From: an uncultured Prochlorococcus sp.
GTDB taxonomy: Bacteria; Cyanobacteriota; Cyanobacteriia; PCC-6307; Cyanobiaceae
Direction of reading: 5' to 3'
Assembly (NCBI GenBank): GCA_902574405.1
Contig: CACGMX010000002.1
Coordinates: forward strand, 1 to 47,709
Length of the DNA: 47,709 bases
Part shown: in pieces, positions 42,918 through 47,709 of the stretch
Numbering within the stretch: the stretch's first letter is position 1
Layout: each line of letters starts with the position of its first letter
Position numbers and translations under genes: made by a program
The notes under the pieces: model-generated
Told to the model about the DNA's origin: nothing
Seen by the model: the letters and a program-made list of their open reading frames with translations, nothing else
Databases searched by the model: none

Positions 42918-43041
42918 TAAGGATAATAACCTAGACCTATATTAAGCTAATAAAAAAAATTTGACTAGATTTTATTCGATAAAAATTTATTGCAAGTTTA
43001 AAACTTAATAAAATTAATTAAAATTCTAAAAAAAAAAAAGA

Positions 43042-43095
43042 AATACTTAAATTATTAAAGTATTGTTTTAGGATTAAAGTTACCTTTATAAAGGT
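43042..43095. promoter_or_regulatory. Two adjacent inverted repeats in the leuA / GH57 divergent intergenic region
   Basis: AATACTT (43042-43048) ... AAGTATT (43058-43064); perfect 14-nt palindrome ACCTTTATAAAGGT (43082-43095). Confidence 0.5.
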
Positions 43096-43140
43096 TATTT
43101 TTGATTTTTAAAAGAATTACAGGGTTAAATTATAAAAAGT

Positions 43141-44724
43141 ATGAATGGGCAACCCCCCCAAAAAAATGTTTTAGGCCAGTTAGCGATAGTCTTACATGCT
43201 CATTTACCTTATGTTAAAAAAAATGAAAAAAACTCCTTAGAAGAGGATTGGTTATTTCAGGCGATTTTGGAATGTTATATACCGCTACTTCAATCAATAG
43301 AATCTTCCAAAAATGAAAATCCTGAAAATACAAAACTTACTATTAGTTTGTCTCCAACATTATTATCGCTTCTAAATAATAAACAAATTCAAGAAACCTT
43401 CCCAAGCTGGATTCAAACAAGGAATGATTTCCTAAACGAAATGCCACTAGAAGAAAAAAATGCCTCTGCATTTTTAATTAAAAATCTTAATGACAAATAT
43501 TTATTTTGGCAAAATTGTTCTGGAAATTTAATTGAGAAGTTTAGGGTATTAAGTAACTCTGGAAATTTGGATATTCTGACTTGTGCTGCAACTCATGGAT
43601 ATTTACCAATTTTAAGGGAGAATCCTGAAACTATAAAAGGACAAATTAATACAGCCATTAGGAGCCATGAAAATATTTTTGAAAGAAAGCCTTTAGGTAT
43701 TTGGTTACCTGAATGCGCATATTATGAGGGTTTAGATGAAATACTCTTTAATTCTGGAATTAGATATACAATTTTAGATGGTCATGGGATTCTAAACTCC
43801 ACACCAAGGCCTAGGTATGGCGTATACGCTCCAATATGCTCGAAAAAAGGAGTGGCCTTTTTCGGGAGAGATAGTGAGTCAACCTTACCCGTTTGGTCTG
43901 CTAAGGATGGATTTCCAGGCGACAAAGTCTATAGAGAATTTCATAAAGATTTGGGGTGGGAATTGCCTCTCTCAAAGCTCCAAAAGAAGGGTATTTCAAC
44001 AAAAAGACCTTTGGGTTTAAAGTTTTATAAGATTACAGATGAAAAAATTTCTTTAGGAAAAAAAGAGTTTTACCTTGAAAATGAAGCCAAAAATAAGGCA
44101 GTAGAACATGCTGATGCCTATCTTCTAGCGAGATCCAAACAACTAGAAAAATTGACTTTATCCTCTTCCTTTAAGCCTTTATTGGTAGCTCCATTTGATG
44201 CAGAGTTATTTGGTCATTGGTGGTATGAGGGACCTTTTTTTATTGAAAATATACTAAAGAATTCTAGTAAATATTCAATTAAGCTTACAAATTTAAAAGA
44301 ATTTCTAATGCAAAAACCAAATCTTCAGATTTGTGATCCATCTCCATCAAGCTGGGGACAAGGTGGTTACCATAATTACTGGATTAATGATGCAAATGCA
44401 TGGATTGTTCCGGAAATCACAAAGGCAGGCTCAACATTTGTAGATTTGTGCTTGGAAAATTTTAATACTGATATATCTCTAAGACTCCTCAATCAAGCTG
44501 CAAGAGAACTACTTCTTTCTGAGTCTTCTGATTGGAGTTTTATTCTAAGAGCTGGAACCACAACTGAGCTTGCAAAAGAGAGAATAGAAAGACACTTATT
44601 CAGGTTCTGGAAATTGGTTGAGATGATTAAAAATAATTCTAATATTAATTTAAAATTTCTTGAAGATATTGAGGAAGAGGATAATGTTTTTCCAAATATT
44701 AATATTGATGATTGGCGAAAATAA
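43141..44724 (+). CDS. Glycoside hydrolase family 57 protein (putative 1,4-alpha-glucan branching enzyme-type, DUF1957)
   Basis: LAIVLHAHLPYV, GIWLPECAYYEGLDEIL, APFDAELFGHWWYEGPFFIE. Confidence 0.9.
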   Translation: MNGQPPQKNVLGQLAIVLHAHLPYVKKNEKNSLEEDWLFQAILECYIPLLQSIESSKNENPENTKLTISLSPTLLSLLNNKQIQETFPSWIQTRNDFLNEMPLEEKNASAFLIKNLNDKYLFWQNCSGNLIEKFRVLSNSGNLDILTCAATHGYLPILRENPETIKGQINTAIRSHENIFERKPLGIWLPECAYYEGLDEILFNSGIRYTILDGHGILNSTPRPRYGVYAPICSKKGVAFFGRDSESTLPVWSAKDGFPGDKVYREFHKDLGWELPLSKLQKKGISTKRPLGLKFYKITDEKISLGKKEFYLENEAKNKAVEHADAYLLARSKQLEKLTLSSSFKPLLVAPFDAELFGHWWYEGPFFIENILKNSSKYSIKLTNLKEFLMQKPNLQICDPSPSSWGQGGYHNYWINDANAWIVPEITKAGSTFVDLCLENFNTDISLRLLNQAARELLLSESSDWSFILRAGTTTELAKERIERHLFRFWKLVEMIKNNSNINLKFLEDIEEEDNVFPNINIDDWRK

Positions 44725-44729
44725 AAATG

Positions 44730-45941
44730 CTAATTTAACTTGAGCATTCCTAGTTTTACTTTTAGAGGTGAGTTTATAAACATTTTACTCATCACGTAAA
44801 TTAGTTTTGGAAGAGGAAGTGTATTAGTGAGAAAACCTACCCATTCATTGGTTGATAATCTAAAGAAATTAGAGAAAAAGCTTCTTAATCTACTTTCGTC
44901 AAAACTCATCAATCTTCTTAGACCGTATTGGTAAAGTTTATGCCTTTGTGTTAACTCTAAGGGCCATAGGATTTCCCAACCTTTTGAAGCTAAATCTAGT
45001 GAACTTAGATGAGGTTCTTTTAAAAAGATTGCTAATTTTTGTGCAAGGAGTGGAGCCCTTCTTAATAAAGATCCAACCATGTATCCTGATGCAGGATGAA
45101 CCATACTTGCAGCCCCTCCAAAACCAAGTACAAATTGTTTTTTAAATGGGAGGGGTAAATTCATAGGGAAAAGGCAATTCTCTTCATGAAAAATTTCACT
45201 TACCTCAATACCCTTGTTATTAAGTCTTTTATAGAGTCTTTTTTTTAGATTTTCTTGGGATAATGCAGGATAACTAGCTAATGAAGTTTCTTCAACAAAA
45301 AAAGTGTCGTTACCAAGATCCATTGCATAAAGAAAGGAAGGGGATAATAGCTTTTCTTCATTGTTTAAATGATTTGGACGAAAATCCATTAGAACAAATT
45401 GTTCTTTATTAACAGGTGGTGATGTAAATTTACCTACAATTCCGTAAGCAGCTTGTTGAGCGATTTCATTTTGAACTGGTCTTTTTACAAAATTACTTTT
45501 ATGACCACTTGCGTCAATAACTAATCTAGCCTTTATTTTGAGACCTGAAAAACAAATTACCTCAGATAGTTTATTCTTTTCGTTAATGTCTTTTGCTGTT
45601 TCATTCAACCATTCAATCCCTTTACATTTCTTTAAAAGCTCATTTTGAAAGGCTTCTTGATTTATTAAACCATAATCGTAGTTGTGATTTGTCGGTGTAT
45701 CCCCTTTTTTATTTTCCCCATCTCCAAAAAAACTAACTGTTTTACACCATCGGTGAGATAACAAAGACTCTAACCCTAATTCTTCTAATTCAGATGCCCA
45801 GATACCATATGTATTCTCCCATTTTTCATTTGGTGATTTTGTTGATATTCCCTTAATATTTAGATCCTGCTTGGCTAATTCTGAAGCTAAACATAATGCT
45901 GCAGGACCTGAACCTAAAATTAAAATATCAAGTATTTCCAT
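44730..45941 (-). CDS. crtL: Lycopene cyclase (CrtL type, beta or epsilon)
   Basis: ILGSGPAALCLASELA, WENTYGIWASELEELGL, VIDASGHKS, YGIVGKF, PASGYMVGSLLRRAP. Confidence 0.9.
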   Translation of the reverse strand: MEILDILILGSGPAALCLASELAKQDLNIKGISTKSPNEKWENTYGIWASELEELGLESLLSHRWCKTVSFFGDGENKKGDTPTNHNYDYGLINQEAFQNELLKKCKGIEWLNETAKDINEKNKLSEVICFSGLKIKARLVIDASGHKSNFVKRPVQNEIAQQAAYGIVGKFTSPPVNKEQFVLMDFRPNHLNNEEKLLSPSFLYAMDLGNDTFFVEETSLASYPALSQENLKKRLYKRLNNKGIEVSEIFHEENCLFPMNLPLPFKKQFVLGFGGAASMVHPASGYMVGSLLRRAPLLAQKLAIFLKEPHLSSLDLASKGWEILWPLELTQRHKLYQYGLRRLMSFDESRLRSFFSNFFRLSTNEWVGFLTNTLPLPKLIYVMSKMFINSPLKVKLGMLKLN

Positions 45942-45965
45942 ATTATTTAGCTCAACATAAGGCTT

Positions 45966-47709
45966 TTAATTTTGTTCAATTGAGCTGGTTTGGTCTTTTT
46001 CCTCTGTTTGTTCACGAGGTACCAATACCACTTCAGATAAATGATCACCGTCATCTAATCTTTGTAATTTTACTCCTGTGGCTGCCCTTGATTGCTGGGA
46101 AATTTTATCTGCGTTTGTTCTTACTATTACGCCTTTTTCGGTCACAAGTAATAATTCCTCTCCTTCTCCAAGGACCTTCAAACAAACTAGCTGATCATCT
46201 TTAATTCTAAATTTTATTGCTCTCAAACCCATGCCTGCTCTTTTTTGTAATCTAAACTGAGCTACAGGTACTCTCTTGCCTAGTCCAAATGCACTAGCTA
46301 TTAATACCCATGGACCATCTGAAGAGTTTTCCTCAATATTATCATCAAGATCTTCTGTGAGGTCCTCAATTTTAGCCAACTGATCAACCAAATTAGATGT
46401 TAAAACATCCATAGAGACTAGATTGTCTCCCTCTCTCAAGTTCATTGATTTAACCCCTCTTGCTGTTCTACCAAGTGGTCTTAATTCATTGATATCTAGT
46501 CTGAAATGAATCGCCATTCCTGTTTTAGATCCAATTAAAACACTATCACCTTCTTTTGATAATCTGACCCAAGTTAGGGCATCTCCATCTTCAAGATTAA
46601 TTGCTATTAGTCCATTTGAGCGAATTTTTGAGAAAGCAGAAAGTGCAGTTCTTTTTATAAAGCCAGCTTTGGTTAGCATTAATAAATAACGATCGTTAAC
46701 AAAAGAATCCACAGCAACTAGTGAAGTTATTTTTTCTTCTCTTGGAATTGGGAGAAGTTGAACTGATGGAGTCCCTTTTGCTGTTCTGCTACTCATAGGA
46801 ACCCTATATGCTGGGAGAGCGTAAGCTACTCCTCTATCACTGAAAAGCAAAAGAGTATCATGATCGTTACAGCTTATAAATAATTTCACGTCATCGTCTT
46901 CTTTGGTTTTTGTGCCAGCTTTACCCCTTGAACCACGACTGGTAGATTCAAAATCATTAACAGGCATTCTTTTTAAATAACCTGCTTCAGTTAATAGAAC
47001 TACGGATCTGTCATTAGCTATGAGATCAATATCATCTAATCCGCCGCCTAAATCTAGTATTTCTGTTTTCCTAGGAGAAGAGAATCTTTCATTGATTTTA
47101 TTAAGTTCTTCAAGAATAATTTCAAAAATTCTTTCTTTACTATTTAATATTTGCTGATATAGGTTGATTTTTCGGGTTAACTCATTATGTTCCTCTTTGA
47201 TTTTATCTGCTTCAAGAGCTGTTAATCTTCTTAATTGCATTTGTAGAATTGCATCTGCCTGTATGGAAGATAATTTATGCTCGTTTTGTAATTTTTCTCG
47301 AGCTGATGTTGAATCTTTAGCTGATCTTATAAGATTTATAATTTCGTCCATAGCATCTAAGGCCAATAAAAGGCCCTTTACAATATGATCTCTTTCTTCT
47401 GCCTTTTTTAATAAAAATGATGTTCTTCGCCTTATTGTCTCAACCCTAAAATCTAGAAAAACGTCTAACATTTTCCTTAGTGAAAGTGTTGTGGGCTCTC
47501 CTTTTACTAAAGCAAGGATATTTGCACTAAAGTTATTTTGTAGAGGTGTTAGCTTAAATAAATTATTTAAAACTACTTGTGGGTAGGCATCTCTTTTTAG
47601 TTCAATAACTATCCTCATCCCATCTCGATCACTTTCATCTCTAATATCAGAAATACCTTCTAATTTTTTTTCATTAACCAAGTCAGCAATTCTTTCTATC
47701 AATGCCGCT
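45966..47709 (-). CDS. gyrA: DNA gyrase subunit A, C-terminal part (5' end beyond the window)
   Basis: LRKMLDVFLDFRVETIRRRTSFLLKKAEERDHIVKGLLLALDAMDEII, QADAILQMQLRRLTALE, repeated beta-pinwheel blades, GRTARGVK. Confidence 0.95.
   Translation of the reverse strand, partial: AALIERIADLVNEKKLEGISDIRDESDRDGMRIVIELKRDAYPQVVLNNLFKLTPLQNNFSANILALVKGEPTTLSLRKMLDVFLDFRVETIRRRTSFLLKKAEERDHIVKGLLLALDAMDEIINLIRSAKDSTSAREKLQNEHKLSSIQADAILQMQLRRLTALEADKIKEEHNELTRKINLYQQILNSKERIFEIILEELNKINERFSSPRKTEILDLGGGLDDIDLIANDRSVVLLTEAGYLKRMPVNDFESTSRGSRGKAGTKTKEDDDVKLFISCNDHDTLLLFSDRGVAYALPAYRVPMSSRTAKGTPSVQLLPIPREEKITSLVAVDSFVNDRYLLMLTKAGFIKRTALSAFSKIRSNGLIAINLEDGDALTWVRLSKEGDSVLIGSKTGMAIHFRLDINELRPLGRTARGVKSMNLREGDNLVSMDVLTSNLVDQLAKIEDLTEDLDDNIEENSSDGPWVLIASAFGLGKRVPVAQFRLQKRAGMGLRAIKFRIKDDQLVCLKVLGEGEELLLVTEKGVIVRTNADKISQQSRAATGVKLQRLDDGDHLSEVVLVPREQTEEKDQTSSIEQN

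Noticed and set aside
45896-46204. 102-aa plus-strand ORF spanning the crtL/gyrA junction
   Set aside because: Antisense to two well-supported genes, with no domain signature.

Overview
The window is AT-rich, densely packed chromosomal backbone that matches a high-light-type Prochlorococcus by gene content and protein character (strain not determinable here). It carries about 36 protein genes plus one tRNA-Glu(TTC). Left to right: recB (5' truncated)-recD, a DEAD-box RNA helicase, a small exported protein, an ABC exporter, a PsbP-like lipoprotein, recR, lipA, a GNAT-like protein, a minus-strand lysA-cdaA(dacA)-uppS-bioB-trhO cluster, rimI-like, clpC, a gldA-like dehydrogenase, an alpha/beta hydrolase, cdsA, an Orn/Lys/Arg decarboxylase-like protein, an ABC1/UbiB kinase, a short RodZ-like HTH membrane protein, malQ, prs, two uncharacterised proteins, sasA, tRNA-Glu, an SRPBCC protein, petH, zwf-opcA-cobB/cbiA, DUF212, crtE, folD, a PgpH-like HD hydrolase, a small membrane protein, leuA, a GH57 enzyme, crtL and gyrA (5' truncated). 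I saw no CRISPR array, transposase, phage module, rRNA or obvious defence island, and no clearly new multi-gene system. The strongest leads are: (1) a 9-nt G tract (10226-10234, minus-strand coding) that appears to frameshift the GNAT-like gene; removing one G gives a longer C-terminus whose stop shares a TTAA palindrome with the lipA stop, the same geometry seen at the cobB/DUF212 junction; (2) a perfect 9-bp hairpin ending 5 nt before the start codon of the DEAD-box helicase; (3) a c-di-AMP synthase in a cell-wall gene cluster, with a PgpH-like phosphodiesterase apparently lacking its extracellular sensor domain elsewhere in the window; (4) an FNR (petH) with a predicted membrane-anchor N-terminus in place of the CpcD-like domain.
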